Below, one piece after another: positions 22,040 to 35,874 of a stretch of DNA of 64,000 bases. The translations under genes were made by a program, and so were the position numbers. Source of the DNA: Rhineura floridana (lineage: Eukaryota; Chordata; Lepidosauria; Squamata; Rhineuridae). Positions within the stretch are counted from its first letter, which is position 1. Each line of letters starts with the position of its first letter. The stretch is taken from the NCBI RefSeq assembly GCF_030035675.1, contig NC_084493.1, positions 20,437,822 through 20,501,821 on the forward strand, read 5' to 3'. The notes below the pieces were generated by a model. The model did not search any database and was not told the origin of the DNA. It worked only from the letters and a program-made list of their open reading frames with translations.

Positions 22040-22200
22040 GGCTTGGAACACAGGAAGCTGCCTTATGCTGAATGAGACCTTTGGTCCATCAAGCTCCATA
22101 TTGTCTACACTGACTGGCAGTGGTTCTCCAGTGTTTCAGACTGGAGACATTCCTAGGCCTACTTGGAGATGCTGGGGATTGAACCTTCCCCCACAGCTTG
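22040..22200 (-). mobile_element. tRNA-derived SINE, head truncated
   Basis: cacaggaagctgccttatgc to gatgctggggattgaacctt. The A-box end is missing. Confidence 0.7.
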
Positions 22201-23671
22201 TCTTATTATGTTGATGCTTTCCCCTTTAAGACTGCTGCTTTGTGAATTATTTTCCTTGATCATTTTTTTTCTTGGCTTGTTATGTTAACACTGTTCCTCT
22301 ATTACAGTCATTTCAGGAATTATTTCACACTATGGATTGTCATCCTTTAATATATTGTTTGATGTGCTAATATATAAGTCATTTTTGAACTTTTGTTTTT
22401 AAATGGCAGGTTATTTTTAAAATAAAATAATCTCTTAAGTGGCTACATGACTGAATCAAGTCAAGGAAATAGTTTGATTTATTTGCTGTAAAATAAAAGT
22501 AGCAGTTGTAATTCTTAATTATAATGGGGGGAAATCAAAAGAAGCAGGAGTACAAAAATGACAAAATTTGCCCCCAGCTTTATTACAGAAAAGCAGAGCA
22601 TTTAGATTTTTTTTATAGATAAGCTTTCAGACTACAAATATTTGTAATAAATGGGTCATACCATTAGAAAATTGAAGACCTGGGAAACATGTTTTTTCTG
22701 CCCATAAATTTTTCCATCCCCCCCAAAGAAAATATTGAAAAAAAATTGGGGAAAACAGAAAAGAACTGTTTCCCCCCCCCCACCTATTTTTTCCAGGTTT
22801 TCCCCCCAGGCCTTCATATCTCTACATACAGTTTAAACTGTTAGTATCTCTCAAGAGGAGGATGGATAATGGTAGAAACAAGTGACAGTGCTCAACAATT
22901 ATTTCTTTTGAATGAACTACAGACTCAATCCCTTCAAGTGTATTATAAGGTTTAATATATTCTATTACATAAATTCAAATTGACACTTATGTTTGTTAGT
23001 TGAGATAGAATTTGTTTTGATATGCAGACAATGCTCTCTAGAGTTATAATCGGACACCTGTAAATAATCAGAGGAAAGAATGTGTGTGGTGATTAGATAA
23101 GCTTTTATTACTGGATGAGAAATTATTGGAACAAAACAAGCCACAGAAAAATCCTTTGACAATCAAGAAAGCAAGATTAAAAACCACGGCAAAATATTTG
23201 TACTGGCTTTGATGGGGCAGAAGGGGGAGAGGGAAGATCTAGGATTGCACTGGCTAAATTACACAACCCTGGAAAAGGAATTTGAGAAAACTGGTAAACT
23301 CTCACAATGTGTTATGATTAGCACTGGGCTGAACCTGTCCAGTTTTTGTGAAATTCTTCACCTACATTTTTTTGAGGGGATGGTGTAAACTTCTTCACTT
23401 CTTTTGGACTGATTTTATAGCCATGTCCCAAATTCTATAATGTTGAAATTTAAATTACATGTGAATGTCCATTTGCTAGAGAATAGCTTTTTATAACTTT
23501 CTGGGAGGATAAATTTATATATGTTGTATGCTGTTATTAATGATTTGCTTTGGTATGATTTTATTGTATTTATGAGAGTATTTATAGACTGCCCTCTTGG
23601 AGTACATCAGTTTTGAACTTCCCAGTCTTGTAAGCCATCTCATAATTGTTTTGTTATTCCTTCCGAATGTA

Positions 23672-23878
23672 CAGGCAGGCCCCGCTTATATGGCAGGTTC
23701 CGTTCTGGACTGCCACCGTAAAGCGGAAATCGCCATAAAGCGGAACCCATTGAGTATAATGGGGTGCATCACACGAAAATGCCGCAAAAGCACAAAACTG
23801 GCTTTAAAATGGGAAATTTCCCGCCGCCGTATTAGCGGAATGCCGGAAAGCAAAGCACCGGTAAGCGGGCCCCTACTG
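23672..23878. mobile_element. pogo/Tigger-like MITE, copy A
   Basis: 207 bp. Inverted ends caggcaggccccgctta and the complement of gcgggcccctactg, flanked by TA on both sides (23670-23671, 23879-23880). The interior carries paired ccgtaaagcgg and ccgtattagcgg-type motifs. TA duplication and the CAGTAGGGCCCC end resemble Tigger (pogo) elements, whose ends begin CAGTAGTCCCCC. Non-coding. Confidence 0.75.
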
Positions 23879-24389
23879 TATTCATGTTAATGGTTAATGT
23901 TATGTGATTTTAACTGTAGCTAAAGAAAAAAAAGCCAAGAGACAAAGAACCACATCCTCTAAAGTTTCAAAGTTTGGGAAATTAAAAATAAAATAAAATC
24001 TGAGGTAACCAAAGAAGACATATGATAAAGAATGGAAATTCCAATGCAAGTATTAATAGCCTCCTAATTCATTCATCTTTATTCATTTCTCCCATATCAG
24101 AGAGGAAACAGTGACTGAGAAATCCAATTAAATTCCATTCCATTCACACAATTATTTGTTCCTGTTCATCTTCCCACGAGTCACTTCTCTCTCAGGCCCT
24201 TCCCAAGCATGACAAATTCCCTAAACAAGCATTACTACCATGGAGGAAGCATGCTTTCACCTGCCATGGGAGCCCACAGCCAGTGGATGCTTTCACAACA
24301 GGGTATGAACGATGGGATAGTTGGTGTCTTCACCAAATTGGTATCAATGTAGAAAACTGTCTCATGCAAAGCTCTGCAGTAAGAATAGA

Positions 24390-24560
24390 AAGTGAACACA
24401 GCAACAGGCGTAATGGCCAGTTGTCGGCTATGACGGTGGGGAGACCCAGGTTTAGCGCCCTTCTCTCAGCCCAACCTACCTCATACAGCTGTTTCGAGGC
24501 TGGAGGAAAAGGGAGCTGAAATGACTACAATTTCCTTGGAGGAAGAATGGAGCAACAACA
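24390..24560 (+). mobile_element. Possible degraded Sauria-type SINE
   Basis: ctcagcccaacctacctcat and tttccttggaggaa resemble the core and tail of Sauria SINEs, but the head is barely recognisable and the segment runs straight into an RTE fragment. Confidence 0.35.
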
Positions 24561-24596
24561 ACAATTATAGTGGGCTAATGCTTCTGCACCTGATTA

Positions 24597-24942
24597 TCAG
24601 ACAAATATACTGGACTGCGAAAAAGACAAATAATCGGGTGTTAGAACAAATTAAACAAGAACTTTCACTTGAAGCTAAAATGATGAAACTGAAGTTATCA
24701 TACTTTGGACACATAATGAGAAAACATGATTCACCAGAAAAGACAATAATGCTGGGGGGGGGGGGGAGTAGAAAAAGAGGAAGACCAAACAAGAGAGGAA
24801 TTGATTCCCTAAAGGAAGCCACAGACCTGAACTTACAAGATCTGAACAGGGTGGTTTATAACAGCTGCTATTGGAGGTCACTGATTCATAGGGTCGCCAT
24901 AAGTTGTAATCGACTTGAAGGCACATAACAACAACAATACTA
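24597..24942 (+). mobile_element. RTE-clade LINE 3' end
   Basis: Encodes IYWTAKKTNNRVLEQIKQEL, then LKLSYFGHIMRKHDSPEKTI and the terminal IHRVAISCNRLEGT, followed by the tail atcgacttgaaggcacataa and caacaa repeats. It is the same family as 38041-39383, heavily 5'-truncated. A G run near 24756 interrupts the frame quality. Confidence 0.8.
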
Positions 24943-25211
24943 GAAAACACATTGAGTTCAACACTGATGGCAGACAATTCTTTCCTGAAAGCACAGGCAC
25001 ACCAATAGGCACTCTGCTTTCATTATGCATGTACTGGGAACACATTATCTACCTGGCACAGCAAACTTCACATTAGAGAGGCTTAAGAAAACGTGAATTT
25101 GTGCTAAAAAAATTTTGATCCTATGCGTTGCCCTTCAGCCTGCATATTTAGTTGTCACAGATGATAAAACCAAGAGATTCCAGAAGACAGAAACCAACAG
25201 TGTCGCTTACT

Positions 25212-25256
25212 TTGGGAGGAAGGGTGGGATATAAATCAAATAAATAAATAAAATAC
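25212..25256 (+). mobile_element. LINE 3'-terminal fragment
   Basis: gggaggaagggtgggatata followed by an (aaat)-type tail, the common L2-like 3' terminus. Confidence 0.5.
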
Positions 25257-28200
25257 TTTGCCATTAAGTGGTTTTGAAATGATTCTGCAGCTTTAATAAG
25301 TAAAATAAATTATAAGAATGAGTTAGAAGCATAAAATTTACTTGCCTTTAAAAGCAAATTCCTATGTTACACCTTGAAATCAACATTCCCACAATAATCA
25401 TTTTTTAAATATCCTGAATAGTGGTCACCTTTCTACCTTTCGACATTTTTCTGTTTGTTGGCAAGGGCAGCGAGAGTTGAACCATTTGCAATCTAAGATA
25501 TACTTACAAAAGCTCCTGCTTTTGGGTCCTTTTTAAATTGCCAATTTCTCATGCTGTGTTAACCAAATCTGGCCATTTTCCAGAAAGTACAAGCCCATTC
25601 CTACGAGAGTGCATTCTCTAAGAGGTACACAAATAGTGTTTTTGTAGTATATTTTATCTGATAGCAAGCATAGACACTGTAGTCATTATCAGTTTTTTTT
25701 AAAAAAAAATATGAAGCAGTTGGAAAACTCAGTGACAAACAAACAAAAGGAAGACGAGCACAAAACTAAGGTAGCAGCCCAAAGACCCACGTTTTAAAAA
25801 CAATCTACAAGTCAGCCATTAATAAGGGCACAGCACCTTTAAAATACTTTCAGCACTTTTTATGTTATCCTTCCAACACCTTGCAAATTGAAGTCTACAG
25901 AAGTTACTAGACCACAAGGCTTCTTAGAGAAGTACAAATGTCTAAATACTGTAAATGTATGATCCCTAGCAAACTTCGTAAAGTCTTCCAGTCTGATTGC
26001 CCGAATATACAATTTTTGTTCACCACTGGAAACATACCTTGTAGTGATTTTCAGGCCCACCTGTCAGCTAGATTGTCCTCGTCTGTCACATTGGGTTAGG
26101 GAAAGACCTGTGCTGCTCTGACAATCTATTCCCATACAAGGGGCATTTAGAACTCTTGAAAACGTTGCTGCCAGCCTAAAAAAAGTACAAGCCACTTCTA
26201 AACTGAAGAAAACTGAAGTTCGGCAGCTTTAAAAACACTTTTAAGTTGCTTCTTCCAAAGGCTCAAACGCAGCACCCCAAAATGAAACATACACCCAAAA
26301 ACTCCAAAAGATATATTACAAAAAAAGATAGCCATAGGCTATTCAAGTTTGATCAAGGTCTCTGGCTTGCCCAGTGAATTTTTTCCGCCTTTGGAAACTA
26401 GATATTCTCCAGCCATATTCAGGCGTTCAGAGAATATGCATGGGCATGAAGCATGTAGGGAGAATGGAAGTGCATGCTGGTCCTCAACATCCTCATCCCT
26501 GCCCTGATCTTCTTGTGTTGAGCTTGTCAACACGCTCAGCGAAACACACTTAGAAGCCTTCCTGCAATTTCAAACCCTGATAACACACGTATGTTCGGCC
26601 ATGCAAGCTTACAACCTCCTTTCAATCTCTCTTGCTCAATGTGGGAAGGTCAGGGCGGAGCAGACAGGGGCTTTGGGTGGCGTGTATGCCCTCACACATT
26701 TTTGAATGCCAGAACAGGTCTGTATGTCCCCTCCACTTCAAATGTGGTTTGCAATGCAGTATGAAGAGGATAAGGAACTCAAACCAAGAGGCTCTTTCAG
26801 CACGCAGAACTAATTGTGCAGCTCTTTGGACTCCAGCAATTGTCAATTAACACAAGCAAAATTTAAAAACCCTCCCCTCCCCTGAAAAGTTCACTGAATC
26901 AACATTTTTCTTTCTTTTTTTCTTTCAAAAGCTCAAAGATGAGAACTTCCTCACGACCAGGCACTCCAAAGCCTGAGGACAACTTTGACAAAGGATCTAC
27001 TCCTATCTGCTGCTGTCCTGATTTGATGCACTGATGGAATAGTGAACAGGGCCATAAATAGGGAGATGGTCTATTTACCATGGACTTAAAACAACATCAC
27101 AAGCTTAAATCATTCAAAGTTTTTCAATAGCACACGAATACTTCCACAGAATCAGCTGCAGTTCTAGGACAGAAGCACAAGAGCGGTAATTGACCTACAA
27201 ACTAGGCCAGGAGCACACAATTTGGTTTTCTGTCTGAGGTCTCTACCAGGGAAAACCATCACTGTCAAAAGAAATTGGTCTAAAATTGAAATATGGGAAT
27301 GAATCAGGAGTATCAAAATCAGAACAATTATGTACTTTCATTTACTGGTATTTCCCCTTCTCCAGCTTTCCTTGATTTGAGTGCTGATTGATAAAATCAT
27401 CATCATTTTGGTTACACAAAAGTGTCCACGTTAACAAGAAAAAAATTAATTGCCCTACAGGAAAGTATGCGTCCTGCAACTTGTTTTAGATTCTTGTGGC
27501 TAATGATACAACAGACCTCTATACAACGAAAGTTCTCTCTCCCAGGCTAGTTACCGCATTGGGAGAAGGCTAGTGTTTAATCCTCCATCTTAAATGCATA
27601 CCAAAGCCTGGTTTAAAATGATAGATTGAGACAAGAAACAATGAGGTTCTCTCTCTGATATAATGTTTGTTACACTTAATGAATATTAGAAAGAACTTTC
27701 CATCACACTAAAATTTCTCAGATTTATCATTTGGATGTCCACGAAGACTCAATGCTTTGAAGAACTAAAATGCAACATAAAAATAATTCCAAATAGCTGG
27801 AAAAAAATCCAGTCTTTTCCTCTCTCCCTGCATCCCTTCTTGAGTTTCTTATCTTTTATAATAGAAAACCTGGGGGTTGAGACTCTTTTATTTACACTGC
27901 ACGGGCACTTAAGAATTTAAGTTAAGACATTAAAGATTTTAAGAGAGAAATGCACTATATTTGAGGTTGCTTTATTCTGTTTAAAAGGCTCCAAAACAGT
28001 AATATTACAAACAAATACATATGTAATTATAGTAAGTTAAACTAATTGATACTTGCTTTTAAAATACATATAAAACCAGACCTTATTCCAGAATATACTC
28101 TGGTGCTACCTGCAAGAGAAAATGGCACCATAAAAAGTCACTGCCACCCAAAGCTTATTTCTGCTAAGTATTAGCTGAAAGGTATCTGGTGTTTTCTTTT

Positions 28201-28499
28201 ATTGTTCTTAAAATAAAAGGCAGTTGATCTATTGGCATTATTTCGATTGTCCATATGATTTGTGTCAAATGGGGAGGGAGGTGAAGGAAGCAATTCACAC
28301 TCCTATAAAATACACTGTTGTCCTAGCAGCAAGCTTAGTTACAAATGAACAATGACCATTTTGGGTTTGAAAGCAGTGCCTCTGCTTCCCCTCCCCTTTC
28401 CCTAATTTTAACTGAGCCCACAGGGCACCCTAAAACATTAATACTAAAAAAAATAGCTGATCATTTAGGCGTAGGCACACACGTGCAGGGTTCTTATAA

Positions 28500-28745
28500 T
28501 TCTATGTACAATTTGCATCTGTTTTTGGAACTATTTTAAATTCTTATATATGGAATTGTTTTAAAATGTCTGCATCGCTTTTGTATATGGAATTGTTTTA
28601 TATATGGTACTGTTTTTAATTGTTTTTACACTTTTCTTGTCTTTTGGTTGTAACTGTTTTATTTGTTTTATAACGGTATATTTTTTGTTGTAACCCGCCC
28701 TGGGACCCTGCGGTAAAGGGTGGCTAAGAAATACAATAAACAAGC
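28500..28745 (+). mobile_element. LINE 3' UTR and terminus
   Basis: A T-rich 3' UTR ending gttgtaacccgccctgggac then gtggctaagaaatacaataa, characteristic of lizard L2-like LINE ends. Confidence 0.55.
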
Positions 28746-30886
28746 TGCCAACCCATTCATGTTTATATTAAATCAGTACTTGCAAAGGCATAAGGGTTAG
28801 TACCACTCTCTTACCTCTTTTTTTAGTTACCTGAACAGGCAGCTATAAAACACCAACTCTTTAAAAGAGCCTTAAGCTGCAAATGCATAACGCTTTGGTA
28901 TACAGATTGATAATACTGTTGCCTTACACAGCGGCAGGCAATGGTACACGTGGAGGGACCAAAATTCAGCAGGGATTTAAGAGCGCCGCCCCAGCATCAG
29001 TAAAAGTATAATATAGAAAGTGGTTGGAACTAAACTCCAAATTCTTGAGATACCAGTGTGTGTCCCCCCCCCCCAATTCTCTTTTCTGTTGAAACTGTAC
29101 AATTTCACTTTGTAGTTCAAACCCAACAGAAGTCCAGCTCATGGTGTTTAAATGTGCTGCACTCAACGTACAATTATATGTGGTGGTACACTTACAAAAG
29201 AATGATTTAAATCAGCAAGACTTCAGCAAATGTTATAACTGAGTCCCGTTTACAATTAGCTTGCTGCATATTTCACTTTTATACTGTCCTGCAATGCCCA
29301 AAGGCAGCCAGATCTTACCTCCTTGAAACAAGAGCACTTTTTTTTGAGGGGGGGGGTTGAATAAAGGGATTGTTGGGGGATAAATACACAAAACATACTG
29401 CAATATCAAAGCACCTACCTGAACAAAAAGCCCAGTTATGTTCTTGAGGCAAACATGCATGCTTTGAAAATGTGCGTGGAATATGATAGCTAAGGAGTTT
29501 GCTTTGACTAACAGTCACTCACCCTTTGAAAGCTTAGCCTTCTATTTTCTATGCCCAAGAGGAGCTGGGATGTCTCTTCTCTGAACGAATCTGATCCATC
29601 TCCAACTTCCATAAAAGCTGCCCCCTTCTCATAAAATGGCATTTATTTTAAAATTGGCATTTGAATATCAGCAAACTAACAAGGGAAGATTAGTACAGCA
29701 TGAAGAGGCTATAATATTCATAGACACCATGACACTAGTTCCATAAAAGCGACAGCACTGCAATAGATTCAAAGTAGAGGATGAACTTGTACAAATCATC
29801 CAAAACCTGACTTAAAAAGCAGATGAAGTTTACAGCCAGGATCGAAGAAAAGGACTTTAAAAGTTCACATTAAGTTATAGAATATTTTCCTATACATGTA
29901 AACGATGCTGAGGATACAGTTTCCTTACGGCTGCAAGAAAATCTAGCCACTGACCACAGACCTACATTTTATGAAGTTCTCCATTTCAAAGGATTCAAAC
30001 TATGCAAGAGTGGAAGCCACTGCACAAGTTTAAAAATACACACTTTTTCAAATTTTGGCAAAGAAAAATTAGATTTGTTTCATCTGTAGGTGTTTAAAGA
30101 AAGGATCTAAAGCACTTTAAAAAATCTTCCATTTTTTCCTAAACAAAGGTAGTACTGTAACAGATACAGAATGTAACTAAATAGTCTCCCTTGACAAGGC
30201 AGTAGCTCATTTTGTGCCTGTCCAACAGAGCCTTCTCTAATTATGCTTGTCAAGGACACCATATTCCAAGCATCTATGTTTAAAGCTGGCCCCACTCAAT
30301 CAGAGGAAACTCCTCAGGGCAGCCATGGGCCTTTTGCTTAGATTACTATGAATGCCAATAATGCAACACATCAATAACACTTGTAACTACAGGTACACCT
30401 TTTGACATCACAAAGAGTTATCACATGGCCAAACTGTCTAAGTCAATCCACAGAGGAATGAACAAAGGAACTCATACAGACATCAGCTTCCATGCAATAA
30501 AAAACGCATCTTGGCTACAGTTGACCAAAACCTTTTCATGTTGGGACTTGGCTTTTATCAGCAATAAAGAGCTGTCTTTCGTGTTGAAGGTTTTCACTTA
30601 AGGAAGTGCTACAACTAACCACTCCCTGAACAAAAATTGTAATATGAGAAGTAGTTGGCACCCTGGCTTTTAACAGGCCTGACAAGAGCATGCCAAAAAG
30701 CTGGGAGTGGTTCAGTACACACACTAATGGACATAACCTGCACTGAAATTTTGTGATGGGAGTATCCCTACAGTCTTCAATTAGTTAGCCAAAACACAAA
30801 CTTGTCAAAATGGCATCCCAGAGGCAGAGGCAAATGCAACATGCCTTGGGAATAAAGTCTAAATGCTCCCTTGAGCTTATTCAGTA

Positions 30887-31249
30887 CAGTAGGGCCCCAC
30901 TCATACGGCAGACTAGGTTCCAGACCCCCGCCGAAAAGCGAAAACCGCCAAAAAGCAGATCAGCTGTAGCATGGGGGTCTGGAACCTAACCCGCTGATCA
31001 TGCCAGAGGAGGAGAAGATCAGCTGTAGTGCACTACAGCTGATCTTCCCCTCCTCTGGTGTGATCAGCTCGAGCGCAGGGGTCTGACCGCCCCCGAGATC
31101 AGCTGTAGCACACTACAGCTGATCTTCCCCTCCTCTGGCGCAATCAGCTGGAGCGCAGGGAGCTCCAGCCCCCCTCCAGCTGATCGCCCCGCTCGCACCG
31201 TATTAGCGGAACGCCGAGAAACAAAGCACCGAGGAGCGGGGCCCTACTG
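30887..31249. mobile_element. pogo/Tigger-like MITE, copy B with internal palindromes
   Basis: 363 bp, ends cagtagggccccactc and gcggggccctactg, flanked by TA (30885-30886, 31250-31251). It is longer than the other copies because of an internal array built on gatcagctgtag and its complement. 31003-31058 is a 56-bp palindrome with one mismatched pair, centred between 31030 and 31031. A second, related palindrome lies at about 31099-31136. GC-rich and non-coding. Confidence 0.8.
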
Positions 31250-32178
31250 TAACCAGTATCACCCCCAGCCCCACCATAATCTATTCCTGGAATGTAGAAG
31301 CCACAGACTGCCCTACCCACATCTCTACTGAACAGACGTGGGGCTATGGCTTGTTACACGCCACCCACATTTGACAAGCTCCACCTCCAGTGAGATTGCA
31401 CCATCATAGAGTACGCACATGACCACAAGCGAATTGCTATGATATGGTCTTCACAAGAAGAACTCTGGTCCTGCTCTGTTCTTTATAACCTAGCTTTCAC
31501 CTGACCATTTTTCTTCCAGTCAGATCGATCATATCAATGCAGCATCATAAGCCCAGACCAAGGAGAAATAGTGTTCGTCACGTAACTGCTTGAAAAAGAA
31601 GTGGATTGGCAAAATGTACTGATAGTAAAAATACTGTTTGAGTAGTTAGTGGTATTAACATGATGATTACTCTTTCTCTGGTGTTATAACTTAAGAACTA
31701 ACATGTACATAGTGTCACTGTGAGATCTTAAGGGTTTTAACACACGAGCAGGCTCATTTTGCAGCCACAAGGGATAAATAATTAAGCCTCATCTCCATTT
31801 CCTAATACTGAACAGGGAATAGAGAAAATTACTTTACCAATAAGTTGCAGTTTTTGAAGGTTCTGCACATTTCTTTTGCAAACCAGAAAGGCCCAATCAA
31901 CTTGAAGGCATAACAACAAAACAGCATAAGTCCACAGTCATCACTGGCTACCTACCACATGCAGAATCTTTTGATTAAGAAGGACTGATGCAGAATTTCA
32001 ACCCAATTTAGTATAGCGGGAACGTATACACGCAGAAGTACAAATGTGATCTCAAAGGGGAAAAGAGTGGTTATCCCCTGAGCCTTCCTAAATTCTCAAG
32101 TAGGAAACTCATTATTTTATATCAATTGCCCCCAAAGACCACTGGTGGACTTTGATTAAAGATTTCCAGTATACATAC

Positions 32179-32784
32179 TTGTTACTTCCTGTAGGAAATC
32201 CAAACAAGGTCGGCTACTTCCAGAAATACTTATTGAAACTGCCAGCGGAGTCTGTCCTTCATAGTTCCTGGTATTAGTGTCTGCACCATAGTTGTATAAC
32301 ATCTGTGCACAGAGTACATCATCCCTAAGAGCAGACAAGTGCAATGGTGTCTGCCCGTCTTCTAAGCGCCCCAAGTTTGTATCCGCCCCTCTCTGAAGGA
32401 ACATCCGGCAATAAGAATGATTGCTTTTGATCACAGCATAACGCAACAGGAAGCCATTTTGAATGTCAATGTTGGCATTGTGATCTAGGAGTATTTTGAC
32501 ACAGCTGGACCTTTCGCGGATAATAGCCAGTTGAAGAGGCGTAGTACCTTTGTCACTGAGTGGATCAACCTCAGCCTTGAACTCCAGCAGGAGACGGACA
32601 AACGAGTCTCTGCCGTAATGAGCTGCCACATGTAGAGGAGTCCAGCCATCATTGCTTTTTGCATTAATGATATCAACACGGTAGTCCGATTCCAGCATCA
32701 GGCGTGCAATCCGAGCTCGGCCATGCATGGCTGCATAATGTAGAGCAGTGAAGCCTCCAATTAAGTCTTTTACTGTGGGATCGG
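32179..32784 (-). CDS. ASB7: ASB7, central coding exon (ankyrin repeats)
   Basis: 606 bases. The acceptor is gtttaactttag; the first two bases (CC) complete an alanine codon begun by the upstream exon, and the last base (A) begins the arginine finished in the SOCS-box exon. It encodes DPTVKDLIGGFTALHYAAMH through PCLDFLQEVT, with successive ankyrin repeats: FTALHYAAMHGRARIARLML, DGWTPLHVAAHYGRDSFVRL, GTTPLQLAIIRERSSCVKIL, GFLLRYAVIKSNHSYCRMFL, GQTPLHLSALRDDVLCAQML, GQTPLAVSIS. ASB7 is the substrate receptor of an Elongin-Cul5 ubiquitin ligase. Reported human substrates include the spindle protein DDA3. No frame damage is seen. Confidence 0.97.
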
Positions 32785-33368
32785 CTAAAGTTAAACAAAA
32801 ATTACAAGGAGTTAGATATCATTAGAGGAACAAAAAATGGCAGCTAAATTTTTTCTATACGTTGTTATAATTCTTGGGAGGTTGTTTTGCAAAATGCTCT
32901 TATCTAACCATCTCAAATTTGACCAGTTCACTCATCACTTAATGCTTACCATTTGTATTATACTATAGGTTGTTCATTTTATTTACTTACAGTAAATGTT
33001 ACAAAACAAATTGGGACTTTAGGGGAACAGCTAGTCTTTCTCCTTGTTCACTTTCAACAGTTAAAATAAGGTTTTACTTTAAGGCTTTCCAGTCTCAGCT
33101 GATCCAAATAATTTGATAATATGGGCACAAAAGTGGTATGTGTATGTGGGTAGCGTTTGCATCTTTCCAATTCAACAGTGGTCTTCAAAACAGAAGTTAC
33201 TTTATAGGCTCAGAGGATTTAAGATAGGACAGAGGCTGGTGAATAAAAAAGAACTACAAAATCTCACATGAAGGTTGCGTTCTGGATCATAGCCTATAAT
33301 AAAATAGTGTTTTTTAAAAATGCATACTTCAAATTATGGAGAACTCACTTGCCTTTTTAACACTCATT

Positions 33369-34697
33369 GGCCTGGTTCACACATAACACTATAACACATA
33401 ACACTAAGTCATGGTTTAAGCAAAAGTGTGGTTTGTTTGAACAGCTGAACACAGCCCAACGGACTAACTATGATTTGTTGTCACCAACAAACCACAAAGT
33501 AAAGACTTACGTTTGTTGTTCGCTTATGGATTGTATTTTTTTTTTTAACTACAGTTTGGCCAAACCCAAAAGCCTTGGTTAACCATGGTTTGTTTGGCCA
33601 CCTCAGATGCTAGCTGGTGCCTTTCCTGAAGAAGTTTGCTCCTAACTCTGCCTGGCAACAGGCTCTTTTTCCTGCCCCACTCCTCCATGGCCAGTCCTCA
33701 CAAGTCCCAGGAAAGAGGAAGTAGAGAGGAAAATTTAAAGGTACTGTTCTGCAATCTTATTAACATCTATGCAGGGCTATATGTCAGAGCACCAATTAAC
33801 TGATACTTCGCTACCCTGATGGTTAAACCTACTTTCAGTAAAATCATTAACTCTTCAAAGCAAACAGAACACAGACATTTTCACACCAATACACTATGCT
33901 TTTCTGCTTTCAGAAAAAGTGTCAAGATATAGCTTCTTAATTCAGCCTTTTAAATTGTTTTTAGTAGTGTTGCAATTTGTAAGGTTCTTAATGGGAACAT
34001 AGGAAGTTGTCTTATACCGAGTCAGACCAACAGTCCATTAAGCAAAGCACTGTCTACACTGACTGGCAGCAGCTCTCCAGGATTTCAGGTAGGGGGTCTC
34101 TCCAAGTCCTACCTGCAGATGCTGGGGTTGTACATGGGAACTTCTGCATACAAAGCAGATGCTCTACCACTGAGCTATGGTCCATCTCTTAAATGCTAAT
34201 TTAAGATTCTGGTTTTAATGTTTTATGATGTTTTTATTGTTTTGATCATTGTATACTTTGTAGTTTACAAGAAGATGGCATAAAAATATTTAAAAATAAA
34301 TATGCTGGCAGGAATCCTGCTGAGAAAATGAGCCGATTGCTCCACTAGTTTGTTAGGAAATGGTTAAGGAGTTCTGTTGTCAACAGCACATTTGGCATGT
34401 CTGTGACTGGGGGTGGGGGGAAGGGAGGGACGCTGGTTTGACTCAGGGCAGGCACAGAGACCTCTTTACTCCACTGTGCAGCCAGCCAGTGTTAAGAGAG
34501 ACGGTGATGAGGTGAGGGAATACGAGTACTGGGTGCCACAAAGGGGGTTGGGTTTATCAGACAGGTAATGAAGTGAAAGTGTGGGGAAAATTAAAGCAGG
34601 TTTTTGAGAAACAAGCTATGGTTTGTTTGCTCATCTATGAGAAGACTCATGGTTTGTTAAACAAAACATGGCTTAGCGTTATGTGTGAACACAGCCA
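33369..34697. mobile_element. DNA transposon relic with long imperfect inverted ends
   Basis: The left end ggcctggttcacacataaca (and a repeated cataacactaagtcatgg) pairs with the complement of catggcttagcgttatgtgt plus gaacacagcc at the right end. Motifs of the caaaccatgg and catggtttgtt type recur inside both arms. No transposase frame is seen. A SINE is nested at 33992-34192. The target duplication is unclear. Confidence 0.5.
33992..34192 (-). mobile_element. tRNA-derived SINE
   Basis: gggaacataggaagttgtct to ctaccactgagctatggtcc. Head at the right end. Nested in the DNA element around it. Confidence 0.8.
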
Positions 34698-35551
34698 TCG
34701 TTAGGAATATTTATGAGATCTCTTGCAAATATGACTGCAATGATATATTTGTACTTTACTATGCAATATAGATTAGTTAAAAACAAAACAAAGTTAAAAC
34801 AGGCAAAAAACATTCTTGTACCTTTGCACCATTGCTCTTTTCAAATAAAAACCAGAGCAGAAAAACTATAGGCAACAATTCAAATTACAAGCAGATTAAC
34901 TGGAATTCAGATTTTGTTTGTGAGAGAGTAATTAGCTGATGCTTTGAATTCTAGCAGCACGTTTCAAACCAATTCACCCTTTTTGTTACTGCATTTTGAC
35001 TAAAAATGAAAACAGGAGTGTGTGGTACACACAGATTCCTCACACAGTGCAAGTCCCCCAGCCTCCACTGTGCACCCTAAATCCAACAGCTCAAGGTATT
35101 TCTACCCATCCCATCCCATTCAACACTAACATGTCTTGTTTCTGTGTTTTGTTTTCTTAATTTTAAAGAGAAGCATGTGTAGCCACATCTGCTGGTCCAA
35201 GATGTGGATGTATTGTGGTATGGCAAGATGAGCTTATTTTGGGGGTATAATACTGTATAAGGTAAAGAAAGCCCTCTGTGGTCCACAGCACTTCCAAAGC
35301 ATGTAAGCTAAATGTTATTTCAGATCATCTTGATAAAAAGTGTTTTCTACAAAATGAAAATAATCTTTGTTTGCCACTTCACAACATTAAGATTTTGCAG
35401 GTGTGCAAACATCCACCCACGAAAGAAAGAAGGTGAGATAATAAACAAATAAGAAAATAAAATTATAGTATAGTTATGTCCAACAGAAATTTGGATTCAC
35501 AAGAGTTTTAAAAAAACACCAGTGTATAGATTTAATATTATTTCAACATAC

Positions 35552-35583
<32 letters not shown>

Positions 35584-35874
35584 AGCTCTCTTCAAATTAG
35601 CAGTTTTCCTCACACACAAAGGACAAGGGCCCTGGCAGGCAATCCTTTATGTATGCATTGGCATTATCTACATACAAGATTGAGATAAGATCTTTGCAAG
35701 ACATTGGCCCAGTTAGCATGGGACATTAAACCTTAATTAAAACAATGGTTTAATGCAAACGAGCAGTATGCTAGTGCATGCTACTCAAATGTCTCTCCTT
35801 TGCTCCTGCCTTGCTCTTAACAAACCTATGCTAGAGAGAAAACAAGCCTGAGGTTGGCTCTGTGTTATGTGGTA

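Larger units (their letters stand above)
18258..32178 (-). other. ASB7: ASB7 intron 3
   Basis: A 13.9-kb intron with a gtatgt donor and ttttcag acceptor, phase 1. Identified contents are listed separately. Stretches where I see no element: 18561-19621, 20971-22039 (apart from an unexplained GC-rich patch at about 21850-22000), 22201-23671 (with a homopolymer-rich patch near 22690-22830), 25256-28500, 28746-30886 and 31252-32178 (except a short RTE-type tail, aatcaacttgaaggc, at about 31889-31920). Confidence 0.85.
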
